42,786 bases of DNA from Candidatus Aminicenantota bacterium (GTDB taxonomy: Bacteria; Acidobacteriota; Aminicenantia; Aminicenantales; Saccharicenantaceae): positions 1-42,786 of the forward strand of contig JABLWX010000010.1 of NCBI GenBank assembly GCA_013178315.1, in the 5' to 3' direction. Each line of letters opens with the position of its first letter. Positions within the stretch are counted from its first letter, which is position 1. The notes beneath the pieces are model-generated. The model saw only the letters and a program-made list of their open reading frames with translations, was not told the DNA's origin and made no database searches. The position numbers were made by a program, and so were the translations under genes. Below are positions 8,291 to 15,942 of this stretch, in pieces.

Positions 8291-8519
8291 GGTTCGGTCC
8301 TTTCAAATCTATGATTTCACCCCTTTATTAAAATATTTCGCTCATAAATTTATCACCTTTCAAGGTGAATTAAAAGATGATTTCTGCTCCCCTCATTTGG
8401 CCGGAGCGAAAACCGCCGGCACTTTTTCCCTGTCAGAAAGTGATTAGACTGCCTCTCCCCCTCTGGCCTGACCCCGGCTGACTCTTCGCGCTTGGACTCA
8501 TCATTCTGATGAAGCCAAA

Positions 8520-8594
8520 TGCCCCTGGGGAGACTCGAACTCCCGGCACAGGGATTAGGAATCCCTTGCTCTATCCATACTGAGCTACAGGGGC
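8520..8594 (-). tRNA. tRNA-Arg (anticodon CCT)
   Basis: The minus strand folds as a full cloverleaf: acceptor GCCCCTG/CAGGGGC, D-arm GCTC...GAGC, anticodon stem AGGGA/TCCCT with loop TTCCTAA (anticodon CCT), and T-arm GGGAG TTCGAGT CTCCC. Discriminator base A. The CCA end is not encoded. It reads AGG codons. Confidence 0.95.
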
Positions 8595-8670
8595 ATTCTT
8601 TGCAAGAGTTAAATATAACTTATCGGCCCGACTTTTTCAATCATGAAGGGCCAGAGCTCTCTCGAATTGC

Positions 8671-9498
8671 CTACTTCTGGCAGTAAGAACAGAAAAAAGA
8701 ACTCCGGCCGGCTATCTTCTTTCTCTCGATAACGGCCTGCCGGCAGCGGCGGCAGAGCCGGCCCTCCCGGTCATAGACCAGGTGTTTTTGCTGGAACTGC
8801 CCCTTCTCGCCCGCCGAATCAACATAATCGCTGATTGATGACCCCCTGAGCTCTATGGCCTTCTTCAGGACGGATTTCATGGCCCGGTACAGTCTCCGGG
8901 CCTCATCGAGGCTCAAACGGCCAGCCGGGCGGTCCGGCCTTATTCCGGCCCGGAACAGGATTTCGTCAGAATAGATGTTGCCGATGCCGGCTATGATCTT
9001 CTGGTCAAGGAGCCAGCCCTTGATTTTCTTGCCTCCGTGCGTCTGCAGCAAATGCTGGAATTCTGGCAGGTCCAGCTCCAGCGGTTCCGGCCCGAGTTCA
9101 GCCTCGACCCTCTTCATGATCTCCGGTAACCGCAGACAGTTATAAAAACCAAACTTCCTGACATCGCGGAAGCGGAGCTCGGAGTCCAGCCCGTAAAAGG
9201 TCATCCGGGCATGAGTATGTTTATCCAGGGTTTGTTCTGGCGAACAAAGGTAAAGCTGCCCGGTCATCTTGAGATGAATCAAGAGGCCCCGGCCGCCGGA
9301 AAAACTGAAAATTATCATTTTCCCGCGACGCCATATTCGCTGCACGGTTCTTCCGCGATAAAGAACGGGACTCAGAGCAGACACGGGTTGTTTCCGTTCG
9401 AGGTGGGCCGAGAGGAAGACCAGGTCCCTGACCCGGAGGCCTTCCAGCCTGGAACGCAGGCCGCTGACCACGGTCTCGACTTCGGGCAATTCGGGCAT
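8671..9498 (-). CDS. mutM: Formamidopyrimidine-DNA glycosylase (Fpg/MutM)
   Basis: A 275-aa bifunctional glycosylase/AP lyase that removes 8-oxoguanine and formamidopyrimidines from DNA. The N-terminus is the family hallmark PELPEVE, where Pro1 (after Met removal) is the Schiff-base nucleophile and Glu2 is catalytic. HLKMTGQL contains the conserved Lys of the beta-hairpin. The helix-two-turn-helix region GIGNIYSDEILFRAGI is present, and the C-terminal zinc finger has CRRC and CSYC. The length is standard. It lies next to tRNA-Arg and is divergent from the small membrane-protein pair at 9610. It fits with the PerR operon as part of oxidative damage control, although the two are far apart. Confidence 0.96.
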   Translation of the reverse strand: MPELPEVETVVSGLRSRLEGLRVRDLVFLSAHLERKQPVSALSPVLYRGRTVQRIWRRGKMIIFSFSGGRGLLIHLKMTGQLYLCSPEQTLDKHTHARMTFYGLDSELRFRDVRKFGFYNCLRLPEIMKRVEAELGPEPLELDLPEFQHLLQTHGGKKIKGWLLDQKIIAGIGNIYSDEILFRAGIRPDRPAGRLSLDEARRLYRAMKSVLKKAIELRGSSISDYVDSAGEKGQFQQKHLVYDREGRLCRRCRQAVIERKKIAGRSSFFCSYCQK

Positions 9499-9609
9499 GA
9501 ATCGATTTTACCTTCCCGGCGGGAAATAGCCAAGAGCCTTGGTCCACCAGAAGGGTTTTGGGGTGAATCTGCTTGATTTAATGCTTCATTTTAATTAATA
9601 TTAAGCCTA

Positions 9610-9978
9610 ATGAAAAAGAAAGCCGTTACCGCAATCATGCTTGCCTGGTTAGTTCCGGGACTGGGTCACCTCTACCTTCGCCGCTACTGGCGGGGCCTGG
9701 CATTTCTGGTGGCCATCGCCCTGATGTCCCTGATGGGTCTGGTGATGGGTGGCAAGATTTATCCGCTGCAGGCCGACAACCCGCTGACCCTGCTGGCCTT
9801 CCTCTCCGACCTCGGGAACGGGCTGCTTTATATCGTCTCCAGGTTCATGCCCGTTGGCCTGGGCGAGCTGGAAAGGCTGTCCTTCGAATTCGGAACGGCT
9901 TACCTGGCCGGGGCCGGGCTGCTGAACTACCTGGTGGCCCTCGACGCCTGGGACATAGCCAGAGGAAAGAAACAATGA
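9610..9978 (+). CDS. Small multi-pass membrane protein (DUF6677-like)
   Basis: A 122-aa protein with an opening motif AWLVPGLGHLYLRRYWRGLAF, which is shared by TM2-like and DUF6677-type membrane proteins (a Pro-Gly turn between two short helices). Hydrophobic segments lie at about residues 7-18, 28-46, 60-80 and 95-112. No catalytic residues are visible. Its stop codon overlaps the ATG of the next small gene (ATGA), so the two products are probably made together and may form a complex. The family assignment is tentative; the membrane location is well supported. Confidence 0.65.
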   Translation: MKKKAVTAIMLAWLVPGLGHLYLRRYWRGLAFLVAIALMSLMGLVMGGKIYPLQADNPLTLLAFLSDLGNGLLYIVSRFMPVGLGELERLSFEFGTAYLAGAGLLNYLVALDAWDIARGKKQ

Positions 9979-10154
9979 TTCTGGAAAGTCACCTCTTCAC
10001 CATGATTATCTACGCCTTCCTGGTGTCTCTGGTGCTGGCCCTGATCCGCCGGCCCGACCTGAAGAGCCGGCTCAGGTACGGCCTGACCCTGTTCCTGATA
10101 ATGACCCTGGCCTCTCTCGCCTTCGGCTGGTTCATGTACCTTTTTGTCAAATAG
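9975..10154 (+). CDS. 59-aa two-helix membrane protein, unknown
   Basis: A short gene coupled to the preceding one by an ATGA overlap and ending at TAG. The 59 residues form two hydrophobic helices (about 8-22, IIYAFLVSLVLAL, and 36-57) joined by a basic loop RRPDLKSRLR. By the positive-inside rule the loop faces the cytoplasm. Length, overlap and amphipathic pattern argue for a real gene, probably a partner of the 122-aa membrane protein. No function is recognised. Confidence 0.6.
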   Translation: MILESHLFTMIIYAFLVSLVLALIRRPDLKSRLRYGLTLFLIMTLASLAFGWFMYLFVK

Positions 10155-10209
10155 ACCCGTCGGGAAAACATAAACCTGAATCCCCTCCTCCATCCTGACC
10201 ATAAATCTT

Positions 10210-10237
10210 TTGGCCGGAAAATGAATTGTGTTATAAT
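10210..10237 (+). promoter_or_regulatory. Candidate promoter for the gatB-ftsEX unit
   Basis: TATAAT at 10232-10237 preceded by TGT (an extended -10, TGnTATAAT), with TTGGCC 16 bases upstream. The gatB ATG follows 20 bases later. The -10 is perfect and the -35 is moderate. Confidence 0.55.
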
Positions 10238-10256
10238 CAATTTCCTTTAATCGACC

Positions 10257-11771
10257 ATGAAATATGAAACTGTCATCGGCCTGGAAATCCACGCCCAGCT
10301 TCTGACCAGGACCAAGCTCTTCTGTCGCTGCAGCACCGAGTTCGGGAGGACCCCCAATACCCTGACCTGCCCGGTCTGCCTGGGCCTGCCGGGCAGCCTG
10401 CCGGTCATCAACCGGGAAGCGGTCCGGATGGCCATCAAGCTGGCCCTGGCCCTGGAAGCCAGGATCAACCTCAAATCGATCTTCAGCCGCAAGAATTATT
10501 TTTACCCGGACCTGCCCAAGGGCTACCAGATTACCCAGTATCACCTGCCCGTGGCCGAAGACGGCCGCCTGCTGATCGAAGTCAACGGGAGCAGAAAGGC
10601 CGTAGGAATAGAGAGGATAAACCTGGAGGAGGACGCGGGCAAGTCTCTCCACGAGGGCTTTCCCGATTCGGCGGAAAAGACCTACCTTGATTTTAACCGC
10701 TGCGGCGTTCCCCTGCTGGAGATTGTCGGCCGGCCCGACCTGCGCTCGCCGGAAGAAGCGGTCGAGTTTGTCCAGAACTTAAGGGCCGTTCTCCAGTACC
10801 TGGAAATCTGTGACGGCAACATGGAAGAAGGCAGCCTGCGCTGTGACGCCAATCTGTCGGTCAGGCCGGCAGGTTCAACTGAATTCGGAACCAAGACTGA
10901 GGTCAAGAACCTGAATTCCTTCCGCTTTCTGGCCCGGGCCCTGGAATACGAGGCCGGCCGCCAGATTGAGGCCCTGGAGAGAGGCGAAAAGATAATCCAG
11001 GAGACCAGGGGCTGGGATGCTTCGGCCAACCGGACGGTTTCGCAGCGCAGCAAGGAAGAAGCCCACGACTACCGCTACTTTCCCGAACCCGACCTGCCGC
11101 CGCTCATTATCTCCGAAGACTGGATAAAAGAAATTTCGGCCGGGCTGCCAGAGCTTCCCCAGGCCAAGATGGACAGGATGGTCAGGGACTATCAGCTTCC
11201 TGCCTATGATGCCCGGATTCTGACCGGAAGCCGGGCCCTGGCCGATTATTTTGAGAAGGTGGCCAGGCTCTCCGGCTCCCCCAAGCAGGCTAGCAACTGG
11301 ATAATGCGTGAAGTCCTACAATATCTCAAGGAAAAAAACCTGACCCCGGAAAACTTCCCGCTTCCGGCCGAATCCCTGGCCGAGCTGATCAAAATGGTGG
11401 AAAACCAGGATATTACGATAACCATGGCCAAGGAAAAAGTCTTCCCGGAGATGGTAAGGAGATCTTCTGAAGCTGCGAGCTCCATTAGAGTACCTGTCCC
11501 CCCTCTTGAAGGAAAACTAACTGCTTTTGATCCCCGCGTTGTCATTGAGGAACTCGGATTACAGAAGATCGGCGATGAACAGGCCCTGCAGAATATAATA
11601 GAAGAGGTCCTGGAGAAGAATCCCGGCCCGGTAAAACAATACCTGGAAGGCAAGGTCCAGGTCCTGGGATTCCTGCTGGGCCAGGTGATGAAGGCCAGTA
11701 AAGGCCAGGCCGACCCGCAGAGGGTGCAACCCCTGCTGCGCCAGGCCCTGGACAGGCTGGCCAAAAAATAG
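10257..11771 (+). CDS. gatB: Asp-tRNA(Asn)/Glu-tRNA(Gln) amidotransferase subunit B
   Basis: A 504-aa GatB, the subunit of GatCAB that binds mischarged Glu-tRNA(Gln) or Asp-tRNA(Asn) and activates the side-chain carboxylate before amidation. The N-terminus YETVIGLEIHAQLLTRTKLFC is the family signature, with zinc-site cysteines in FCRCSTEFG and TCPVCLGLPG. NYFYPDLPKGYQITQY and EEDAGKS are conserved core motifs, and the C-terminal YqeY-like helical tail (LLGQVMKASKGQADP) binds tRNA. Length is near normal. gatA and gatC are not adjacent. ftsE starts 16 bases downstream, so the three genes may share a transcript. Confidence 0.95.
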   Translation: MKYETVIGLEIHAQLLTRTKLFCRCSTEFGRTPNTLTCPVCLGLPGSLPVINREAVRMAIKLALALEARINLKSIFSRKNYFYPDLPKGYQITQYHLPVAEDGRLLIEVNGSRKAVGIERINLEEDAGKSLHEGFPDSAEKTYLDFNRCGVPLLEIVGRPDLRSPEEAVEFVQNLRAVLQYLEICDGNMEEGSLRCDANLSVRPAGSTEFGTKTEVKNLNSFRFLARALEYEAGRQIEALERGEKIIQETRGWDASANRTVSQRSKEEAHDYRYFPEPDLPPLIISEDWIKEISAGLPELPQAKMDRMVRDYQLPAYDARILTGSRALADYFEKVARLSGSPKQASNWIMREVLQYLKEKNLTPENFPLPAESLAELIKMVENQDITITMAKEKVFPEMVRRSSEAASSIRVPVPPLEGKLTAFDPRVVIEELGLQKIGDEQALQNIIEEVLEKNPGPVKQYLEGKVQVLGFLLGQVMKASKGQADPQRVQPLLRQALDRLAKK

Positions 11772-11787
11772 AAGCTGATGCCAGCAG

Positions 11788-12456
11788 ATGATTGAATTAT
11801 TTCACGTCTGGAAGCAGTACCAGAAGCCGCACTGGGCCCTGTCCGACGTTTCGCTGGAAATCAGAACCGGGGAGTTCTGTTTCATCACCGGGCCGAGCGG
11901 CTCCGGCAAGACCACCCTGTTGAAAATCATCTTCCGCGAGCTCATCCCGACCGAGGGACAGATCCTGGTCGACGGGGTTAACATCCTTAAAATACCGGAC
12001 CACAAGATCTACCGGCTCCGCCGCACCATGGGCATCGTCTTCCAGGATTTCCGGCTGCTTTTCCATCAATCCGTGTTTCACAACGTGGCCGTGCCCCTGC
12101 AGGTGGTCGGGCTGTCGCCCAAGGAAATCAGGCGACGGGTGTTCAATGCCCTGCGCCAGGTCAACCTGCATCACAAGATGTGGGACTTTCCCCAGCGCCT
12201 GTCCTACGGCGAACAGCAGCGGGTGGCCATTGCCCGGGCCATCGTTAACAACCCCTCCATCCTGCTGGCCGACGAACCAACCGGCAACCTGGACCCCGAG
12301 CTGGCCTTCGAGATCATGAGCATTTTCAAGGAAATCAACCAGCAGGGAGCCACGGTCATCATCGGCAGCCACGACCGGGAACTCATCCGTCATTTCGGTG
12401 ATAAAATCTTTTTCTTACAGAAGGGCAAAATCATCGGCAAGGAAGAAAAACAGTGA
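11788..12456 (+). CDS. ftsE: Cell-division ABC transporter ATPase FtsE
   Basis: A 222-aa ABC ATPase. Walker A is GPSGSGKTT (about residues 36-44), the Q-loop is in FQDFRLL, the signature is LSYGEQQR, and Walker B is ILLADEPTGNLD, followed by the switch His in IGSHD. With FtsX it forms the divisome complex that drives peptidoglycan hydrolase activation across the membrane and does not transport a solute. The identity is settled by the neighbour: its TGA overlaps the GTG start of ftsX (GTGA), the normal ftsEX arrangement. Confidence 0.94.
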   Translation: MIELFHVWKQYQKPHWALSDVSLEIRTGEFCFITGPSGSGKTTLLKIIFRELIPTEGQILVDGVNILKIPDHKIYRLRRTMGIVFQDFRLLFHQSVFHNVAVPLQVVGLSPKEIRRRVFNALRQVNLHHKMWDFPQRLSYGEQQRVAIARAIVNNPSILLADEPTGNLDPELAFEIMSIFKEINQQGATVIIGSHDRELIRHFGDKIFFLQKGKIIGKEEKQ

Positions 12457-13352
12457 TCTTCCGGCAACTCTGGTACCTGGTCAAGGCCGCGGGCAGCAAC
12501 CTGTGGACCTTCCGCGGCCGCAACCTGGTCTCGGTCCTGATAATCGGCTTTTCTTTCCTGGTGATTGGCATCTTCCTGGCCCTGTCCAATAACCTGACCT
12601 ATCTTGGCCAGCAGCTGTCCAACAACCTGGCCATCTCCTTCTTTCTCGACAAGAACCTGAAAGCTCCGGAGCTGGAACAAATCAAATCACAGATCCTGGC
12701 CTCGGAACTGGTGGACCGGGTGACCTTCGTTTCTTCAGAAGATGCCCTGAGCCGTTTCAGGGCCAACTTCCCCGAGCTGCGGGAGATCCTGGATAACCTT
12801 AAGTCCAATCCTTTTCCCCCATCTTACGAAGTCAAGCTCAAAGATAAAATTCTGAGCCTGTCGGCCATCGTCTACTTCATGGAAAAAATCAAGGGACTGA
12901 AAGGCGTGGTCGACGTCCAGTTCAACCAGGACTGGGTGGAAAAAATGGACTCCCTAAGCCGGATTGTTCAGGCCGTGGGCTTTTTCCTGGGCGGCATCCT
13001 GATCCTGGCCTCTTTCTTCATAATCTCCAACGTGGTCAGGCTGAACGTTTTCGCCAGGAAAAACGAGATAGAAATTCTCAGGCTGGTCGGGGCCACCAAC
13101 ACCTTCATCAGAATTCCGTTCCTGCTGGAAGGATTCGTTCTCGGACTGCTGGGCAGCCTGGTCTCGCTGTTCATACTGTTCATCCTGGTCAAGGTCTTTC
13201 CCATCTACATCGGCAGTTCCCTCGGGGCGGCCCGGGAGCTGTTCACCCTGCGGCCGCTGACGACCGAACAGGGCCTCTGGCTGGTGGCCGGCGGAGTGGT
13301 CACCGGAACCCTGGGCAGCGTCACCTCGGTCTCGCGGTTTCTCAGGATTTAA
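12453..13352 (+). CDS. ftsX: Cell-division protein FtsX
   Basis: A 299-aa membrane partner of FtsE. One N-terminal TM helix (about residues 26-46) is followed by a large extracytoplasmic loop (about 50-165, with SFFLDKNLKAPELEQIKSQI and the SSEDALSRF region), then three TM helices (about 175-200, 222-245, 268-290) of the FtsX/MacB fold with VVRLNVFARKNEIEILRLVGAT between them. The extracytoplasmic domain normally binds a murein hydrolase or its activator; none is encoded next to it. It uses GTG overlapping ftsE. It ends 213 bases before the insertion sequence; before that insertion it would have lain just upstream of the RodZ-like gene. Confidence 0.92.
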   Translation: MIFRQLWYLVKAAGSNLWTFRGRNLVSVLIIGFSFLVIGIFLALSNNLTYLGQQLSNNLAISFFLDKNLKAPELEQIKSQILASELVDRVTFVSSEDALSRFRANFPELREILDNLKSNPFPPSYEVKLKDKILSLSAIVYFMEKIKGLKGVVDVQFNQDWVEKMDSLSRIVQAVGFFLGGILILASFFIISNVVRLNVFARKNEIEILRLVGATNTFIRIPFLLEGFVLGLLGSLVSLFILFILVKVFPIYIGSSLGAARELFTLRPLTTEQGLWLVAGGVVTGTLGSVTSVSRFLRI

Positions 13353-13565
13353 GCCCGCCTGCCAGGCCCGAGCTGTTTATTCTATTGGCTCCAGAAGCCG
13401 CCATTATTGCCTGAACCTGCGCCCGGTTTTTTGGCGGGACAACAATAGAAGAGATAATCGCCTGGCCGCCAGCCAGAGCTGACCACCTTAATCACCCAAG
13501 CCCAACTATACCTGTCCCTCACCAGGCATCCAGGCTCCCGTCTCTGGCCCGGATAAAGAAAAGGT
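13353..13565. other. Intergenic stretch between ftsX and the insertion sequence
   Basis: I see no convincing gene, tRNA or strong terminator here. The last 16 bases (13550-13565, CGGATAAAGAAAAGGT) are the left copy of the target duplication made by the adjacent insertion sequence. Short open frames on the minus strand have no ribosome site or recognisable protein. Confidence 0.5.
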
Positions 13566-13583
13566 TGTACCGTAATAATCAAA

Positions 13584-13636
13584 AGTAGACGTAATGTAAA
13601 AAACATAAGTAGACTAAAAGTAGACAAAAAGTAGAC
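13584..13636 (+). repeat. Subterminal AAGTAGAC repeats, left end of the IS
   Basis: Four copies of (A)AGTAGAC within about 50 bases, in the same orientation. The same word, inverted, forms the two GTCTACTT copies at 14916-14934 and 14940-14958 at the right end. They are probably transposase-binding sites, with more copies at the left end than at the right. Confidence 0.7.
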
Positions 13637-13689
13637 ATCGGGGGAAGCGGGTGTGGTAGAACCCTGAGCATAAAGGAGGTTCTGCCACC

Positions 13690-14901
13690 ATGAAGAGCCA
13701 GCTTCACAAGAGATTATCCTTAGAGTTTGTTTCGGAGGTGTTAGAGGCTTTTAACGAGCATCGGTTAAGCGAGGAGAAGGCCTGCGAGTTATTGGGTATT
13801 AAGCGGGCCAGGCTGTATCGGCTGCGCCAGAGATGGTTGGAGTGTCTGGTAGGTAACCGGGCCTTTTCGTTATACAAGCGCCAGGAGAGTAGCTTCCATC
13901 GGTTGCCAGAGGAAGAGGAGAGCTGGCTACATCAGGAGTTAGAGTACATCCGGAGGAAGGCCCAAGTTTTCAGGGATAGATTTAACTTTGCTGTTCTGGC
14001 TGAGGAAGGGGCCAAACGTTTCGGTCATCCCTTTCACCGGGCTACGATTCGCAGCTTTGCTCTGAGGCATCGCTATTACCAGGCCAGACCGGAGGAGAAG
14101 AGGAAAGTCTTTGTGAGGTTTGAGACTCCCGGACCAGGGTTCCTATTCCAGCATGATTGCTCTGTACATCGTTGGGTACCGGGACTGGAGGGCTATCAGT
14201 ATCTTATCCTGACCAAGGATGATTACTCCAGACTCTTTGTGGCCGCGCAGCTTTTCAGGAAAGAAACGGCCTATGGTCATCTTCAGGTTATAAGGAGCGC
14301 CATAGAACGTTATGGCCGTCCTCAAGCCTATTATGTGGATCAGCACAAGATCTTCCGCTTTGTGGAGCACAGGAGTATCCATGTGCAGTATCATCTCGGG
14401 CAGGACGAGGCAGACAGTCAGTTTAAGAGGGCTCTCCGGATGCTGAACATAGGACTGATTTACACCGCCCCCTCCTCTCCCGAAGCCAAGGGCAAAGTGG
14501 AGAAGGCCTTCGATTACCTGCAACGGCGGGTACCGTATCTCTGTGAACGGTATAAAGTCAGGGACTTAAAAGAGGCCCAGAAGATAGTGGATGAAGTCTG
14601 TGATCATTACAACACCAAGAGGGAACATCTGGAAACAGGAGAGATACCACAGGAGCGCTGGGAGGAGGGGCTTAAGGCAGGCAAGAGCCTTATCAGGCCG
14701 ATTCCTCCTGGAGTAAGGCTCGACTTAATACTCAGCCTTCATTATCCCCGCACAGTGAAAAAAGACGGTCTTTTCAGCTTCCAGGGCAGGCTCTACAAGC
14801 TAAAACACCTGGCTGGAGAGAGGATTACCGTAGCCCTTATCCCAAACGAGAAGCTGTATGTCCTGAAAAATAACCAGAAAGTGGCCGAGTTCCCACTCTA
14901 A
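13690..14901 (+). CDS. IS transposase (rve/DDE integrase-type)
   Basis: A 403-aa transposase. The N-terminal ~50 residues form a helix-turn-helix (EEKACELLGIKRARLYRLRQRW) for end binding. The catalytic RNase-H-like core follows, with candidate acidic residues in FLFQHDCSVHRW (first Asp), YYVDQHKIF (second Asp) and SPEAKGKVEKAFDYLQ (Glu). The last ~60 residues form a small beta-rich domain (GLFSFQGRLYKLKHLAGERITV). The SPEAKG(K/R)VE motif is shared by the ISNCY/IS1202 and IS481 groups. The ribosome site AAAGGAGG precedes ATG. Codon use is less GC-biased than in the flanking genes, consistent with a mobile gene. The frame is intact, so it is probably active or recently active. Confidence 0.88.
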   Translation: MKSQLHKRLSLEFVSEVLEAFNEHRLSEEKACELLGIKRARLYRLRQRWLECLVGNRAFSLYKRQESSFHRLPEEEESWLHQELEYIRRKAQVFRDRFNFAVLAEEGAKRFGHPFHRATIRSFALRHRYYQARPEEKRKVFVRFETPGPGFLFQHDCSVHRWVPGLEGYQYLILTKDDYSRLFVAAQLFRKETAYGHLQVIRSAIERYGRPQAYYVDQHKIFRFVEHRSIHVQYHLGQDEADSQFKRALRMLNIGLIYTAPSSPEAKGKVEKAFDYLQRRVPYLCERYKVRDLKEAQKIVDEVCDHYNTKREHLETGEIPQERWEEGLKAGKSLIRPIPPGVRLDLILSLHYPRTVKKDGLFSFQGRLYKLKHLAGERITVALIPNEKLYVLKNNQKVAEFPL

Positions 14902-14980
14902 ATTTTACCCCTGACGTCTACTTTTGATTTTTACAAAATGTCTACTTTTGATTTTTACGGAACACGGATAAAGAAAAGGT

Positions 14981-15009
14981 TTGACTGATTTTCCGGCATT
15001 AATTAAAAT
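14981..15009 (+). promoter_or_regulatory. Candidate promoter of the RodZ-like gene, abutting the IS
   Basis: TTGACT (14981-14986), a 17-base spacer and TAAAAT (15004-15009), 12 bases before the ATG at 15022. Transcription would start only a few bases before the ATG, giving a leaderless or very short-leader mRNA; no good ribosome site is visible. The -35 begins immediately after the right copy of the 16-bp target duplication, so the insertion left this promoter intact. Confidence 0.5.
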
Positions 15010-15021
15010 TGAAGCGGTCTG

Positions 15022-15888
15022 ATGGAAAGCATAGGCAAGGAACTACAGAAAGAAAGAGAAGCCCGGGGTATTTCCTTAAAGGATATCTCTCTCCAGACGA
15101 AAATCGGCCTCAGGCACCTGGAGGCCATAGAAAATGACCGGCTGGATCTCCTGCCGGGAGGATTTTTTACCAGGCACATTCTGAGGGCCTACATTTCCTC
15201 AATAGGACTCAACCCGGAAGAATGGTTGTCGAAATACGAGCGGCCGGAACTCAAGCCGCCCGTCAGAGAATTCGGGCCCAGGAAAAAGGTCATCCCCGCT
15301 CAAAAGTCCCAGCAGGTGGATCAGGTCAAGTATTACCTGCCGTCCCAGGAAAATAAGGCCGGAACTGAACCCGAAGCCGGAAAAAGAGAACTCAGGCTGG
15401 ACCGGGTGGTCTGGATCACCCTCACAGTTATAGTGCTATCACTTTTCGTATTGCTAATCTATCTTTCCATCCAGACCACCAGGAAGAATGTTGAAGCCAG
15501 AAAGGCCAGCCAGAAAATCCAGGCCGAGGTCACCATCCCGTCCGAAGGACAGCTGCCACCGGCCGGAACCCAGGTCGCCGAACCAGAGCCTCAGCCCCAG
15601 ACCGTTTTGGGCTTGCAGCTGGAACTCGAGTTTACCGAAGACTGCTGGATACAGGTCTACGCCGACGGCAACCTGGTGGTGGACGGATTGAAACTGGAGG
15701 GGTTCCGGATACAGGTCCGGGCCGAATCGGAGCTGGTCATCAACCTGGGCAATGCCGGTGGGGTCAGCTTCAAGCTGAACGGCCAGCCCGGCAAACCCCT
15801 CGGCAAACGCGGGGCGGTGGTCAAGAATATCAAGATCACACGGGAAAACCTGGACCAGTTCCTGGACCGGGAAAAGAGCCCGCAGTAA
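15022..15888 (+). CDS. RodZ-like protein (HTH, one TM helix, DUF4115 domain)
   Basis: A 288-aa protein with the RodZ architecture: a cytosolic Xre-type helix-turn-helix (about residues 6-75, LQKEREARGISLKDISLQTKIG), a basic juxtamembrane stretch, one TM helix (about 132-150, WITLTVIVLSLFVLLIYL), a Pro/Glu-rich linker, and a periplasmic DUF4115 beta domain (about 190-275, LELEFTEDCWIQVYADG and LVINLGNAGGVSFKLNG). RodZ links MreB to the wall elongation machinery through its HTH. mreB is not in the window, so it may be a RodZ paralogue. It is followed by recO after 54 bases. An insertion sequence sits 57 bases upstream and separates it from ftsEX. Confidence 0.85.
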   Translation: MESIGKELQKEREARGISLKDISLQTKIGLRHLEAIENDRLDLLPGGFFTRHILRAYISSIGLNPEEWLSKYERPELKPPVREFGPRKKVIPAQKSQQVDQVKYYLPSQENKAGTEPEAGKRELRLDRVVWITLTVIVLSLFVLLIYLSIQTTRKNVEARKASQKIQAEVTIPSEGQLPPAGTQVAEPEPQPQTVLGLQLELEFTEDCWIQVYADGNLVVDGLKLEGFRIQVRAESELVINLGNAGGVSFKLNGQPGKPLGKRGAVVKNIKITRENLDQFLDREKSPQ

Positions 15889-15942
15889 AAGACCGTAAAG
15901 CCCGGTGGACCGATTCCCGACTCTTCCGGGCGAGAGATATAC

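Larger units (their letters stand above)
13566..14964 (+). mobile_element. Complete insertion sequence (DDE/rve type, IS1202- or IS481-like)
   Basis: A 1399-bp element with one transposase gene. The ends are 25-bp imperfect inverted repeats (13566-13590 and 14940-14964; 23 of 25 positions match), beginning TGTACCGTAA on the left and, read inward, TGTTCCGTAA on the right. It is flanked by an exact 16-bp direct repeat, CGGATAAAGAAAAGGT (13550-13565 and 14965-14980), the expected target-site duplication. Subterminal repeats with the core AAGTAGAC occur four times at the left end, and GTCTACTTTTGATTTTTAC occurs twice at the right end. Intact ends, an open transposase frame and a perfect duplication suggest recent insertion. 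A 16-bp duplication is long; from memory the ISTde1-like branch of the IS1202 family makes ones of this size, but the family should be treated as open. Confidence 0.9.

Noticed and set aside
13584-13636. Short regular repeats that might suggest a CRISPR array
   Set aside because: Only 7-8 bases long with spacers of a few bases, and they sit inside an insertion-sequence end; they are transposase sites.
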